From: a virus
Reading direction: 5' to 3' (one strand)
Virus record (IMG/VR): IMGVR_UViG_3300027899_000001
Coordinates: 248,001 to 312,000 of that record
DNA length: 64,000 nt
Positions 17,558 through 25,281 of this stretch are shown here, piece by piece. Under the pieces are notes generated by a model. The model was not told the origin of the DNA. It did no database searches and was given only the letters and a program-made list of their open reading frames with translations. The translations under genes were made by a program, and so were the position numbers. Within the stretch, counting starts at the first letter, position 1. Each line of letters starts with the position of its first letter.

Positions 17558-17829
17558 TTCATTTGCATATATTGTATAATCTTGCCATTCAATAATTGTT
17601 GTTCAGTTAAAACACTATTAACCTTTTCAAGTTGATCGGTATTTTCATTAACTGCTTTTGTTAAAGTTTCTACTTGAACTTGTAACTTAGTATTTTTAAC
17701 AGTTTCAGAACGTATCCAACCTATAACTGATGCTAAAAATAAAACGATATATACTACATCTTTAACATTTGATATAAGCTTGCTCCACGGGGAAAGTTTT
17801 TTTTCTATTTTTTCCGGATTTATTGGCAT
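17554..17829 (-). CDS. Single-pass coiled-coil protein, candidate inner-membrane spanin
   Basis: The 91-residue protein has a short polar N-terminus, one membrane helix (VVYIVLFLASVIGWI, about 25-39) and a C-terminal coiled coil (LQVQVETLTKAV and on). This topology, followed by an overlapping lipoprotein gene, is typical of an i-spanin / o-spanin pair. A holin is less likely because there is only one helix and a long coiled coil. Confidence 0.55.
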   Translation of the reverse strand: MPINPEKIEKKLSPWSKLISNVKDVVYIVLFLASVIGWIRSETVKNTKLQVQVETLTKAVNENTDQLEKVNSVLTEQQLLNGKIIQYMQMK

Positions 17830-17843
17830 TTCTAAAAATAATT

Positions 17844-18251
17844 TTAACCTCCTAAATTCATACCTCCTAAATCTGGGCCTTTTTCTGCTGCAGGTTCTGC
17901 TGGTACTGCAGCAGGTTCAGGCGATTTTTTCGCAGATTTAGGTTTTTCTGGTTCTTCTTTATCAATAAAATATTTTTTATATAAATTTATAGCAGCAGGC
18001 TCTTCAAAAATACCCTTTTTCATTCCTTCACTATAATATTTTTCATTCTCAGACAAATGTTGAAGAACAATTGTTTCAACTACTGATAAATCAGAAGAGT
18101 GTTCTTTTTCAACTTCCATTCCTACAAGAAATTCTCTTGAATCAACATCTTCAACAGTTAAACCGACTTTCTTTTGTCCTTTAAATATATCTTTATCGTT
18201 TGCTACTGATGATATAAATTCATTAAGACTTTCGTATACTAATTTTTTCAT
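17844..18251 (-). CDS. DUF5661-like protein with phage N-terminal packaging-type motif
   Basis: The 135-residue protein starts MKKLVYESLNEFISS, an N-terminal pattern shared with several genes here. The middle region (VGMEVEKEHSSDLSVVETIV, then QHLSENEKYYSEG) resembles DUF5661 (EH, then DHLxExPxYY). The tail is Pro/Ala/Gly-rich. A late-promoter-like element lies upstream (18264-18274), so I infer a late, possibly virion-associated protein. The N-terminus contains VYE and LNE, which fit the LxE-type cleavage rule of gp21-like proteases. Confidence 0.6.
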   Translation of the reverse strand: MKKLVYESLNEFISSVANDKDIFKGQKKVGLTVEDVDSREFLVGMEVEKEHSSDLSVVETIVLQHLSENEKYYSEGMKKGIFEEPAAINLYKKYFIDKEEPEKPKSAKKSPEPAAVPAEPAAEKGPDLGGMNLGG

Positions 18252-18263
18252 ATTATAGTTTAT

Positions 18264-18274
18264 TTTATATATTC
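18264..18274 (-). promoter_or_regulatory. T4-type late promoter candidate
   Basis: It reads GAATATATAAA on the minus strand, 13 bases upstream of the DUF5661-like gene. Confidence 0.55.
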
Positions 18275-18278
18275 ATAA

Positions 18279-18527
18279 TTAGGTTATAGATATAACTACT
18301 CCCCTGTCAGTAAATCTTCTTAATGCTTCAGTAACGTTTTCAATAGTAGCAGCGGGGTCATTCACTGTAATTGTTGCTTCGCTTTCTCTTGGATCTGGTC
18401 TATTACGTGGATCTGATCTATCAAATGGTTTATCAACTTGTGTAACATTTTGAAATTGTCTTTCTAGGGTGTGCGTAATTACATGAATCATTCCACGAGG
18501 GCCTTTAACTTCTACTTTAATTTCCAT
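18279..18527 (-). CDS. Unknown phage protein
   Basis: An 82-residue protein with an Arg/Pro/Asp-rich loop (RSDPRNRPDPRESE) between beta-strand-like segments. No family is recognised. Related late-like sequence (GAATATATATTAAA) lies upstream at 18551-18564, but its match is weak. Confidence 0.55.
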   Translation of the reverse strand: MEIKVEVKGPRGMIHVITHTLERQFQNVTQVDKPFDRSDPRNRPDPRESEATITVNDPAATIENVTEALRRFTDRGVVISIT

Positions 18528-18565
18528 AATTTTAATTTATTTTAGTTTATTTTAATATATATTCA

Positions 18566-18883
18566 TTAAATTTCATCTTCTGGTAAAATCTCTAAATCTT
18601 CTCCTTCAAGAAATGAATAAACATATTCATCTATAAATTGTTTTTGATATTCCGCAGGAGTATTATCAAGAATTGTATTTACAAGGTTATTTACGCCTTC
18701 TCTATTATAAAGTTCTTGTATTAAATAAGCAAATCCTTCATAATAAGTATCAACTTCTATATTATATCTTTTTAATTTTTCTGTAAGATATCTATTTCTA
18801 TTAAAACCTATTTTCATATCTTTAATAGGATCTGAATGTTCTTCAAATTTTTCATATAAAGATTCTTTAATAAGTTTTTTCAT
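18566..18883 (-). CDS. SDPI-signature protein
   Basis: The 105-residue protein has the N-terminal signature SLYEKFEEHSDPIKDMKIG (residues 8-26), shared with genes at 18892, 22660, 61694 and 62515. The remainder is helical and acidic. The sequence LYE|KF fits an LxE-type prohead-protease site. I infer that the signature is a capsid-targeting or processing sequence. The mature function is unknown. Confidence 0.65.
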   Translation of the reverse strand: MKKLIKESLYEKFEEHSDPIKDMKIGFNRNRYLTEKLKRYNIEVDTYYEGFAYLIQELYNREGVNNLVNTILDNTPAEYQKQFIDEYVYSFLEGEDLEILPEDEI

Positions 18884-18891
18884 ATTAATAT

Positions 18892-19755
18892 TTATTTTTG
18901 ATCATCACCTTCCATAGCTCTAATTTCACGTCTATATTTCTTTTCATGTTCATATTCATACTCATGATAATCTGTAAAATACGGAGGTTTAGAAAGCTGT
19001 CTTCTATAATTTGCGCGGGGTACTATGTCTTTAAATGTAGGCGTTATAGTAAATCTTACTATTCGTGGTAATGTTACATCATCTTTTTTAAAATAATGTC
19101 TAATTAATCGCGGTTTAATTAAAATGGAAGAAAATCCCAAGTTATTAATAATATCTTTAACATATTTACCTAACTTATCAATTTCATTTTTCGGTAAGTT
19201 TTTAATTTTAGGATTATTAAACCAGAAATCTATATATCCATTACGTACATATACTGTAAAAATATAATGATTCTTATCAGCGTTTCCAAATAATTTAACT
19301 AAATCTTTGTATCTTGATTTTAATCCTATGCCCATATCATATATCGCATCATCACTTTCAATAAATTTTTCATCTATATGTTTTTGGGGTTTTATACGTT
19401 TTCCTGTATCTGGGTGTCTTTTAGGATATCCTAATTTTAATAATTTATTTCTTACACCCATATAAATATATGCAAAAGGATTACCAGTATGTCTGTTTTC
19501 CATTTTAGTATAATTCTTAGCGTATTCATCTAATATATTATAATATTTCCAATTAAATGCAGTATTTTCATCTTCAGGAAAAATGATATCATCAGGGATT
19601 TTATCTGTACCTAAAATAACAGTTAAATATTTAAAAAACCAATCTGCAGCGTCATCTTCATCTTTAAATCTACGTTTCGCATAAATTCCTATTCCTAAGT
19701 CATGAATGGGATCCGACTCTTCTATAAATTTTTCGTTAATATATTGTGCTCGCAT
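18892..19755 (-). CDS. Two-module SDPI-signature protein
   Basis: The 287-residue protein carries the signature twice: YINEKFIEESDPIHDLGIG at 5-23 and HIDEKFIESDDAIYDMGIG at 126-144. Module 1 (24-125) resembles the protein at 22660 (FxxDD, then IPDDII). Module 2 (145-287) is a separate basic, beta-rich domain. The repeated signature between two domains suggests a fusion that a protease could cut into two products. An exact late promoter (TATAAATA) lies upstream at 19768-19775. Confidence 0.65.
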   Translation of the reverse strand: MRAQYINEKFIEESDPIHDLGIGIYAKRRFKDEDDAADWFFKYLTVILGTDKIPDDIIFPEDENTAFNWKYYNILDEYAKNYTKMENRHTGNPFAYIYMGVRNKLLKLGYPKRHPDTGKRIKPQKHIDEKFIESDDAIYDMGIGLKSRYKDLVKLFGNADKNHYIFTVYVRNGYIDFWFNNPKIKNLPKNEIDKLGKYVKDIINNLGFSSILIKPRLIRHYFKKDDVTLPRIVRFTITPTFKDIVPRANYRRQLSKPPYFTDYHEYEYEHEKKYRREIRAMEGDDQK

Positions 19756-19767
19756 TAAAGAGACTTT

Positions 19768-19775
19768 TATTTATA
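19768..19775 (-). promoter_or_regulatory. T4-type late promoter, exact TATAAATA
   Basis: On the minus strand it reads TATAAATA 12 bases upstream of the two-module gene. This is identical to the T4 late consensus. Confidence 0.6.
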
Positions 19776-19778
19776 TAT

Positions 19779-19928
19779 TTAATCTTCATAATATATAAAT
19801 TCACGTCCTTCATAGTTTTTTAATTTTACACAATTTCCTTCACGTCCAACGTAATAATCTGGTAACATAGGTATTTTACCACCCGGAGTATCAATAATAA
19901 ACTGAGGAACAAACCTAAATTTTTTCAT
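19779..19928 (-). CDS. Small unknown protein, 49 residues
   Basis: It starts MKKFRFVPQFIIDTPGGK and ends REFIYYED. The frame uses most of the gap between its neighbours and has ordinary codon use for the region. No function is recognised; it may be a minor virion or regulatory protein. Confidence 0.5.
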   Translation of the reverse strand: MKKFRFVPQFIIDTPGGKIPMLPDYYVGREGNCVKLKNYEGREFIYYED

Positions 19929-19939
19929 GAATATATAAA
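19929..19939 (+). promoter_or_regulatory. Late-promoter-like element before a homing endonuclease
   Basis: The plus strand reads GAATATATAAA, 8 bases before the ATG at 19947. It is the same element that precedes virion genes. Confidence 0.45.
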
Positions 19940-19946
19940 ATAAAAA

Positions 19947-20966
19947 ATGAAAGAATTCAAAAAAGAAAAGAATTTATTTATATGTGAAGAATGCCAACGC
20001 ACATTTGTTAAAATCGATGGGTTAAGTAAACATATAAGACTTAATCACTATTCTCAAAAAACATATTATGATAAATGGCTAAAAGAAAATGATGAAAATA
20101 CTTGTAAAATTTGTAAAAAAGAAACAACATTTATAGGATTAGGAAAAGGTTATAAAAATTGTTGTTCATCTGACTGCACTAAAAAATTTAGAACACATAA
20201 AATTCAAGCAACTTTATTACTTAGATATGGTGTAAATTCTCCTACTAAAGATAAAACTATTAGAGAAAAAGTAAATAAAACGATGATAAAAAAATATGGG
20301 CATAAATGCCCTATGAAAAATGAAAAAATACAAAAAGAAATAAAACAAAATAATTTAAAAAAATTGGAAGTAGAATATCCATTTCAGTCTTTAAAAATTC
20401 AAGAAAAAATAATTATATCTAATTTAGAAAATTTCGGAGTAAAAAATACGTTTCAACGAATAGATGTAAAAAATAAAATAAAAGAAACTTGTATGCAAAG
20501 ATATGGAGTTGAAAATCCAAATAATAATAAAAAAGTTAGAGATAAAATAGAAAAAACTTGTATAGATAAATATGGAGTTAAAAATCCATCACAGAATAAA
20601 GAAGTGCATGATAAACAACAAAAAAACGCGTGTTATTCAAAAAAATATAAAAATACTATTATAAACTATAGAGCATCTTATGAATATGATTTTTTAGAAA
20701 AATTTTACCCAGTATATTCTGATATAGTTAATGGCCCAACAATAAAATATCAATATAAAAATGAATCCAGATTATATTTTCCAGATTTTTACATTCCATC
20801 TTTAAATCTTATCGTTGAAATAAAAAATTCTTATCTTTTAAAAAAAGATAAAGAAAAAATAGAAGCAAAGAAAAAATATACTATTCTTAATGGGTATAAT
20901 TATTTAATAATTACTAATAAAGATTATTCTACATTTTCTTCATATCTTAAAATTTCTCCAGTATAA
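19947..20966 (+). CDS. Zinc-finger PD-(D/E)xK homing endonuclease-like protein
   Basis: The 339-residue protein begins with a C2H2-like finger (CEECQRTF, then HIRLNH), then Cys pairs (CKIC, CCSSDC). About five copies of a repeat follow, of the form RYGVxxPxxxKxVRDK (about 92-230). A C-terminal nuclease core has LYFPDFYIPSLNLIVEIKNS (D...ExK). Such proteins act as mobile DNA endonucleases. It is on the opposite strand to its neighbours, and its end overlaps the 3' end of the KamA-like gene by 43 bases, which marks recent insertion. Confidence 0.75.
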   Translation: MKEFKKEKNLFICEECQRTFVKIDGLSKHIRLNHYSQKTYYDKWLKENDENTCKICKKETTFIGLGKGYKNCCSSDCTKKFRTHKIQATLLLRYGVNSPTKDKTIREKVNKTMIKKYGHKCPMKNEKIQKEIKQNNLKKLEVEYPFQSLKIQEKIIISNLENFGVKNTFQRIDVKNKIKETCMQRYGVENPNNNKKVRDKIEKTCIDKYGVKNPSQNKEVHDKQQKNACYSKKYKNTIINYRASYEYDFLEKFYPVYSDIVNGPTIKYQYKNESRLYFPDFYIPSLNLIVEIKNSYLLKKDKEKIEAKKKYTILNGYNYLIITNKDYSTFSSYLKISPV

Positions 20967-22099
20967 CTTTTAAATTCATATACATGATCTTTATGCGATA
21001 TAATGTTATCACAGACTTCAATTTTTCCTAAATGAGAATCTACAATAAATGTTGGACACGCGTAACCACTCGTCCAGCCTCTCAATGCTGAGATAATCTG
21101 AAGTCCTTTATTAATAGTAGTTCTAAAATGACTTGTACCTGCAACAAGATCGCATGCATATATATAATATGGTCTAACTCTAATTGTAAGAAGACTATTC
21201 ATAAGCTTTTTCATAATTTGTGGGTCATCGTTAACGCCTTTGAGTAATACTGTTTGAGAACCTAAAGGAATTCCTGCATTCGCAAGCTTTTCACACGCTT
21301 GTTTAACTTCTGAAGTTATTTCATCGGGATGAGAGAAATGAATACTTATGAATAAAGGATGATATTTCTTTAAGATATTAGTTAACTCTGGCGTAATTCT
21401 TTGAGGTAACACAACAGGAACTTTAGTTCCAATTCTTAAGAACTCAACGTGTTTTATTTCTTTAATTTCTTTAAGAAGATATTCTATACTATCGTCATTC
21501 ATAGTTAAAGGATCTCCTCCAGATAATAACACATCTCGTATCTCAGTATGTTCTCTAATATACTGAAGCGCCTTTTCCCACGCTTTCTTAGGAATTCGTT
21601 CTCTATTTATGAGTCTACTTCTTGTACAGTATCGACAATTTGAAGAACAAAAGTCCGTGGTTAGAAATAATACACGATCTGGATATCTATGAACTATACA
21701 TTCCACAGGACTTTGATGTTCTTCGTTCAGCGAGTCGTTTTTCTCATTTTCAGTTACGTGAAGTTCGTTATTGGTTGGAATAACGCACTTTCCGATTCCT
21801 TCTGAAAGAGAAGTGATTGTACTTGCATAATATGGAGTAATTCTTAATGGTAAATTTATATTCTTGGATAATTCATAATTTGAATCTCCAAATATACGAC
21901 TCAATTCTTCATATGTAGTTATACTGTTACGTATCTGCCAATGCCAATCATTCCAATTAGTATCAGATACATCTGAATAAAATCTATTTTTAAAAGATTG
22001 AGTTTTTTCGGAGATGATAAGAGGGGGTTCTTCAGTATCAACGATAATCTCCTGAGCTGGTTGATACTGGTTTTTAGACGAATCTATTTGTTGTTCCAT
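20924..22099 (-). CDS. Lysine 2,3-aminomutase-like radical SAM enzyme
   Basis: The 391-residue protein is of the KamA family. The radical SAM cluster is Cys151-x3-Cys155-x2-Cys158 (CSSNCRYC), followed by SGGDPL (193-198). VRPYYIYACDLVAG has Asp317, the equivalent of a lysine-binding Asp. The usual PLP-lysine motif (PGGGGK) is altered to VDSHLGK with Lys359. The family moves an amino group from C2 to C3 of lysine using PLP and SAM. The role in a phage is unknown. The altered loop could change substrate. It has no partner gene next to it. Confidence 0.8.
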   Translation of the reverse strand: MEQQIDSSKNQYQPAQEIIVDTEEPPLIISEKTQSFKNRFYSDVSDTNWNDWHWQIRNSITTYEELSRIFGDSNYELSKNINLPLRITPYYASTITSLSEGIGKCVIPTNNELHVTENEKNDSLNEEHQSPVECIVHRYPDRVLFLTTDFCSSNCRYCTRSRLINRERIPKKAWEKALQYIREHTEIRDVLLSGGDPLTMNDDSIEYLLKEIKEIKHVEFLRIGTKVPVVLPQRITPELTNILKKYHPLFISIHFSHPDEITSEVKQACEKLANAGIPLGSQTVLLKGVNDDPQIMKKLMNSLLTIRVRPYYIYACDLVAGTSHFRTTINKGLQIISALRGWTSGYACPTFIVDSHLGKIEVCDNIISHKDHVYEFKSYTGEILRYEENVE

Positions 22100-22179
22100 T
22101 TTGTAGTAAAAAATTTTACTTTTATATTCGTATTTTTAGTTTAGTTTTGTTCTATATATCAAAATTTTTGGGATAAAAA

Positions 22180-22255
22180 GATGGCGTGAACCTGGATCCC
22201 ACCCTGTACCTACGAAGATGATTTTCGTTGTTCTGACATTAAACTACACGCCATC
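22180..22255 (-). ncRNA. Structured RNA, tRNA-like or decayed tRNA
   Basis: A 9-bp perfect closing stem (GATGGCGTG / CACGCCATC) encloses 58 bases. On the minus strand the order is an acceptor-like stem, TA, a D-arm (GTTT-AATGTCA-GAAC) and a 5-bp anticodon-like arm (ACGAA-AATCATC-TTCGT), 76 bases in total, like a tRNA. The T-arm is not recognisable and position 33 is A rather than T. I read it as a degenerate tRNA or a tRNA mimic; a working tRNA is unlikely. Confidence 0.4.
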
Positions 22256-22261
22256 CGGATT

Positions 22262-22290
22262 ATGGTTAAATTTAGGGCCCAGCTAACCAT
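22262..22290. repeat. Hairpin next to the tRNA-like element
   Basis: ATGGTTA / TAACCAT is a perfect 7-bp stem with a 15-base loop, just after the stop of the 22292 gene. No T-run follows, so it may be an RNA processing signal rather than a terminator. Confidence 0.4.
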
Positions 22291-22291
22291 C

Positions 22292-22636
22292 TTATTCTGG
22301 TAAGGTCATTTTAAAAAACTCGAAAATGGGATTAACATTTTGTTTAGAATGCATCGAAATGTCATCTAAGGTCCGTAGAGATATCGCGTTCTCTAAAGTA
22401 ATAGAACCATATTCTATCCAAAGACCTATAGAATCTACTTCATCTGGTGCACTGGTTAAAAGATCATCGAAAATACTCGTGACAATTTGTTCAGTCAATG
22501 CTTCGTTTAGTATATAGTTTTCAGGAATTTCAAATTTAGCAGATATTTTTTTAAGGTATTCTGCTTTGCCTTCTTCTATATCAGTATCTCTTTTCATCAA
22601 AGAGATTGATATACTTTTAATTAAGTTTAAATCCAT
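22292..22636 (-). CDS. Unknown phage protein
   Basis: A 114-residue, helical acidic protein (ISISLMKRDTDIEEG, then FEFFKMTLPE). No family is recognised. A late-like element variant (TATATAATAAA) lies upstream. Confidence 0.55.
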   Translation of the reverse strand: MDLNLIKSISISLMKRDTDIEEGKAEYLKKISAKFEIPENYILNEALTEQIVTSIFDDLLTSAPDEVDSIGLWIEYGSITLENAISLRTLDDISMHSKQNVNPIFEFFKMTLPE

Positions 22637-22659
22637 AAACTAATTTTTTTATTATATAT

Positions 22660-22992
22660 TTATGTTTGTCTAATTCTAAATCCTCTTCGTTGTAACATTT
22701 TTTGTAACATCTCAGAATCAAACCAGGGGTTTTCTCCTTTTATTTTACAATATTCATTAATAAACATTTGTATATCATGATGATATTTTTCATTTATATA
22801 ATAAGTATTAGATTTAATTATATCGTTAGGTATTGTAGGAGTTTTTAAAATTTGAGGTAATATTTTTATTATATATTGAAACATTCGTACATCATCAGGA
22901 AAATTTTTCTTGGTGTGAGTTATTCCAATACCCATATCATAAATGGGATCAGATTCTTCTACAAATTTTTCAAATACATATTGCGCTTTCAA
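22660..22992 (-). CDS. SDPI-signature protein, TTG start
   Basis: The 110-residue protein opens with a TTG start and the signature YVFEKFVEESDPIYDMGIG (5-23). Its body resembles module 1 of the protein at 18892 (FPDDVRMFQYIIKILPQIL, then IPNDIIKS). Both can be read as LxE-type cleavage products (VFE|KF). An exact TATAAATA late promoter lies at 23006-23013. A packaged virion role is inferred. The start codon is supported by the clear alignment of the signature. Confidence 0.6.
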   Translation of the reverse strand: MKAQYVFEKFVEESDPIYDMGIGITHTKKNFPDDVRMFQYIIKILPQILKTPTIPNDIIKSNTYYINEKYHHDIQMFINEYCKIKGENPWFDSEMLQKMLQRRGFRIRQT

Positions 22993-23005
22993 ATTTAATT
23001 TATTT

Positions 23006-23013
23006 TATTTATA
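23006..23013 (-). promoter_or_regulatory. T4-type late promoter, exact TATAAATA
   Basis: On the minus strand it reads TATAAATA, within GAATATATAAATAAAA, 13 bases upstream of the SDPI gene. Confidence 0.6.
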
Positions 23014-23042
23014 TATTCAAAACTCTACATTAATATATAATA

Positions 23043-23100
23043 AAAGAGGTGAGGCTCTGACAAGCCAATTGGTAGTTTGGATAACCAACTGTCCCCCTTT
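23043..23100. ncRNA. Second structured RNA candidate
   Basis: Arms AAAGAGG and CCCCTTT (7 pairs with one G-U on the minus strand) enclose two perfect hairpins: GGCT / AGCC and TTGGT / ACCAA. It lies in the gap between the minus-strand 22660 gene and the plus-strand HNH gene. It lacks a full cloverleaf, so its identity is open. Confidence 0.3.
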
Positions 23101-23135
23101 AATTATATATTAGTCTAAAATAAAGTTTGGAAATC

Positions 23136-23816
23136 ATGAATCATCAAAAAGTCTATGAATCTATAATTCAGAGAGCAAAATCTGAAAATAGAATTAAACT
23201 TAATAGAAATAATGAAAATTATATTTATTATGAAAATCATCATATTTTGCCCAAATGCTTAGGTGGAAATAATGATAAAGATAATTTGGTTTTATTAACA
23301 GCAAAGGAACATTATGTCTGTCATAAATTACTTACATATATTTATAAAGAAAACGCAAAAATATACGGTGCTTTTTTCTATATGTCATTTAATAAAAAAT
23401 ATGACAAATTTTTATCAGCTCGAGATTATGCTTACGCAATAGAATTAAATACTATCGCACATATTAATAAAAAACAATCGTTAGAAACAAAAGAAAAAAG
23501 AAGAAAATCAATGTTAGGTAAAAACAAAGGAAAAAAAATGAAAAAAGAATTTGGCGAAAACATTTCTAAACGTTTAAAAGGAAACATTCCTTGGAATAAA
23601 GGAAAACCCGGGTGTTTTTCAAATGATACTATTAATAAAATGTCAATAGCTGCAATAGGAGTAAAAAATTCATTAGAATCAAATGAAAAAAATAGGCAAT
23701 CTCATATAGGAAAAACTACATGGAATAAAGGATTAACAAAAGAAATTGATGAACGGGTTTTAAAATGTTCACTTAAAATTTCTAAAACTCTTAAAAATAA
23801 AAATTTATTAAATTAA
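23136..23816 (+). CDS. HNH homing endonuclease with NUMOD3-type repeats
   Basis: About 226 residues from the ATG at 23136 (MNHQKVYESIIQRAKSENR), chosen over an upstream TTG because the paralogue at 9934 starts the same way. The HNH core is YENHHILPKCLGGNN then KEHYVCHKLL, followed by NUMOD3-like modules. It is transcribed against its neighbours, and its stop overlaps the SET-domain gene stop by 4 bases. It is a mobile homing endonuclease. Confidence 0.85.
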   Translation: MNHQKVYESIIQRAKSENRIKLNRNNENYIYYENHHILPKCLGGNNDKDNLVLLTAKEHYVCHKLLTYIYKENAKIYGAFFYMSFNKKYDKFLSARDYAYAIELNTIAHINKKQSLETKEKRRKSMLGKNKGKKMKKEFGENISKRLKGNIPWNKGKPGCFSNDTINKMSIAAIGVKNSLESNEKNRQSHIGKTTWNKGLTKEIDERVLKCSLKISKTLKNKNLLN

Positions 23817-24517
23817 GACTGGCCCGGACCCTTTATAGCAATTCCGCTAATTGCAGGGTTGGATCTATCATTAGGTTGCGAAAATTGTTTTACCCTATTC
23901 GCATCAGTTATATCGGCAGCATTTTGCTGAAGACCTATACTCTCTTCAACTTCTCCTTTGGCTGCTACTGCTTTACCATCTGTAACTTTATTAAGTTCTT
24001 CTGGAGCCATTGTTCCAAATCCTGAACGTTCTTCCCAATAATCTTTTCCATAATCAATTGTAAGTTGTTCTCCAGCTTTTATAGTTCTTGCTGCGATAAA
24101 ATACATTTGACGATTATCTTTATTATAAGCAAATGTGATATTTGGTTGAGGTGAATGCCCATATAAACTGCCATATCCAAGCACAATACCGTATTGCATT
24201 TTATTTTTATCGATTTCAAAAATATAATCTTTTAATCTTGGAACTGCTTTTGCTTCAAGACCCACAAAAATAATAGGCGCAATTTCAACTATTTCTCCTT
24301 TAGCATATTGTGTTTTAGCTAACACAAGATATCCTCCATTCTTTTTCTTAGAATATTCTACACGATTAACATTGAACACTTCTTTACGCGCTGTCAAGAA
24401 ACCCCCTTTATCAGCAATATGTGAAGGTTTTACTACGATATCTGTTTTTTCAAACGGATTGTAAAATTCTTCATCTAGTTTAGCAAATTGATCAAATGTT
24501 TTAATTTTATATTTCAT
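23813..24517 (-). CDS. SET-domain protein, putative protein methyltransferase
   Basis: The 234-residue protein has a SET-like core. AKGEIVEIAPII comes near residue 74. YGSLYGHSPQPNITFAYN (about 117-134) stands in for the usual NHSxxPN region. KAGEQLTIDYGKDYW (about 148-162) is the GEEL-x-DYG motif. SET enzymes methylate lysine side chains using SAM; the target here is unknown. The N-terminus (MKYKIKTFDQFAKLDEEFY) resembles the packaged-protein type, with LDE as a possible cleavage site. The C-terminal 70 residues are polar. Confidence 0.7.
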   Translation of the reverse strand: MKYKIKTFDQFAKLDEEFYNPFEKTDIVVKPSHIADKGGFLTARKEVFNVNRVEYSKKKNGGYLVLAKTQYAKGEIVEIAPIIFVGLEAKAVPRLKDYIFEIDKNKMQYGIVLGYGSLYGHSPQPNITFAYNKDNRQMYFIAARTIKAGEQLTIDYGKDYWEERSGFGTMAPEELNKVTDGKAVAAKGEVEESIGLQQNAADITDANRVKQFSQPNDRSNPAISGIAIKGPGQS

Positions 24518-24538
24518 GATTGAATTAATTTTTTATAT

Positions 24539-25264
24539 TTATTCATCTGATATATTTCTTTCTTTCAACTTATGATAATATTGAGCAAATTTATGAGCTA
24601 ATATTTTTTTAACTTTAGGAGTTAAAAAAGTATTCCATAGTTCATAATGTACACCGAATATCTTTTTAAATTCATTATATAGATTATTGATGTTTTTAAT
24701 ATGCCCATTTTCATCAAAAAAATCTAATTTACTAATGGTTTCTAAGAAAAAAGAATGTATTTCTTCAGTACTATTATAATAACGACGATTAAACTGATCT
24801 CCTGAAAGTCCAGGCGCTTGATACGATTTTTTTAAGGGCATATTAGAATTTTTTCCTTTACTACGATACCAATTATATGCATGACTTAATTCATGTAGTA
24901 TTCTTTCATATTTATTTCCATGAATTATTATTAAGCCCTTTGAAAATTGTAATTCATTTAAAAGTCCATATTTTTTTAATTGAGCATTAGTTCTATTAAA
25001 AGCAGTGGGCGGTAAAAAGCTACCAGAAAATTCAAAATTAGGAAAATATAATCTAATTGCTACATCTTGTATCATTTTATACGTATCACTTTTTTCTATG
25101 TCTACTAAATCTTTTATAAAATATGTTTCATTTGATTTAATTTCTTTATTTTCAGTTTTACGTAAAATTATTTGCGCTAATTTTTTTAAGTCAATATAAC
25201 TATCATATGTTTCATTTAAAACAGAATATTTTTTATATAAATCGTAAGAGATAAAATTGTTCAT
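24539..25264 (-). CDS. Zinc metallopeptidase-like protein
   Basis: The 241-residue protein has HELSH at 124-128 within RILHELSHAYNWYR, the HExxH zinc-binding motif. A Glu pair at 167-168 (STEEIHSFFLE) could be the third ligand. It is compact, with no signal peptide. VLNE|TYDSY near residue 15 is a possible LxE cleavage site, so it may be processed and packaged. Substrate is unknown. It shares a run with the SET-domain protein. Confidence 0.65.
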   Translation of the reverse strand: MNNFISYDLYKKYSVLNETYDSYIDLKKLAQIILRKTENKEIKSNETYFIKDLVDIEKSDTYKMIQDVAIRLYFPNFEFSGSFLPPTAFNRTNAQLKKYGLLNELQFSKGLIIIHGNKYERILHELSHAYNWYRSKGKNSNMPLKKSYQAPGLSGDQFNRRYYNSTEEIHSFFLETISKLDFFDENGHIKNINNLYNEFKKIFGVHYELWNTFLTPKVKKILAHKFAQYYHKLKERNISDE

Positions 25265-25281
25265 ATCTATTTTTATATGAA

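Noticed and set aside
22180-22255. Fully functional tRNA
   Set aside because: No T-arm can be formed and the conserved U33 is missing, so I only call it tRNA-like.
23127-23135. TTG start giving MEIM before the HNH gene
   Set aside because: The paralogue at 9934 starts at the equivalent ATG (MNYQKIY), so 23136 is the better start.
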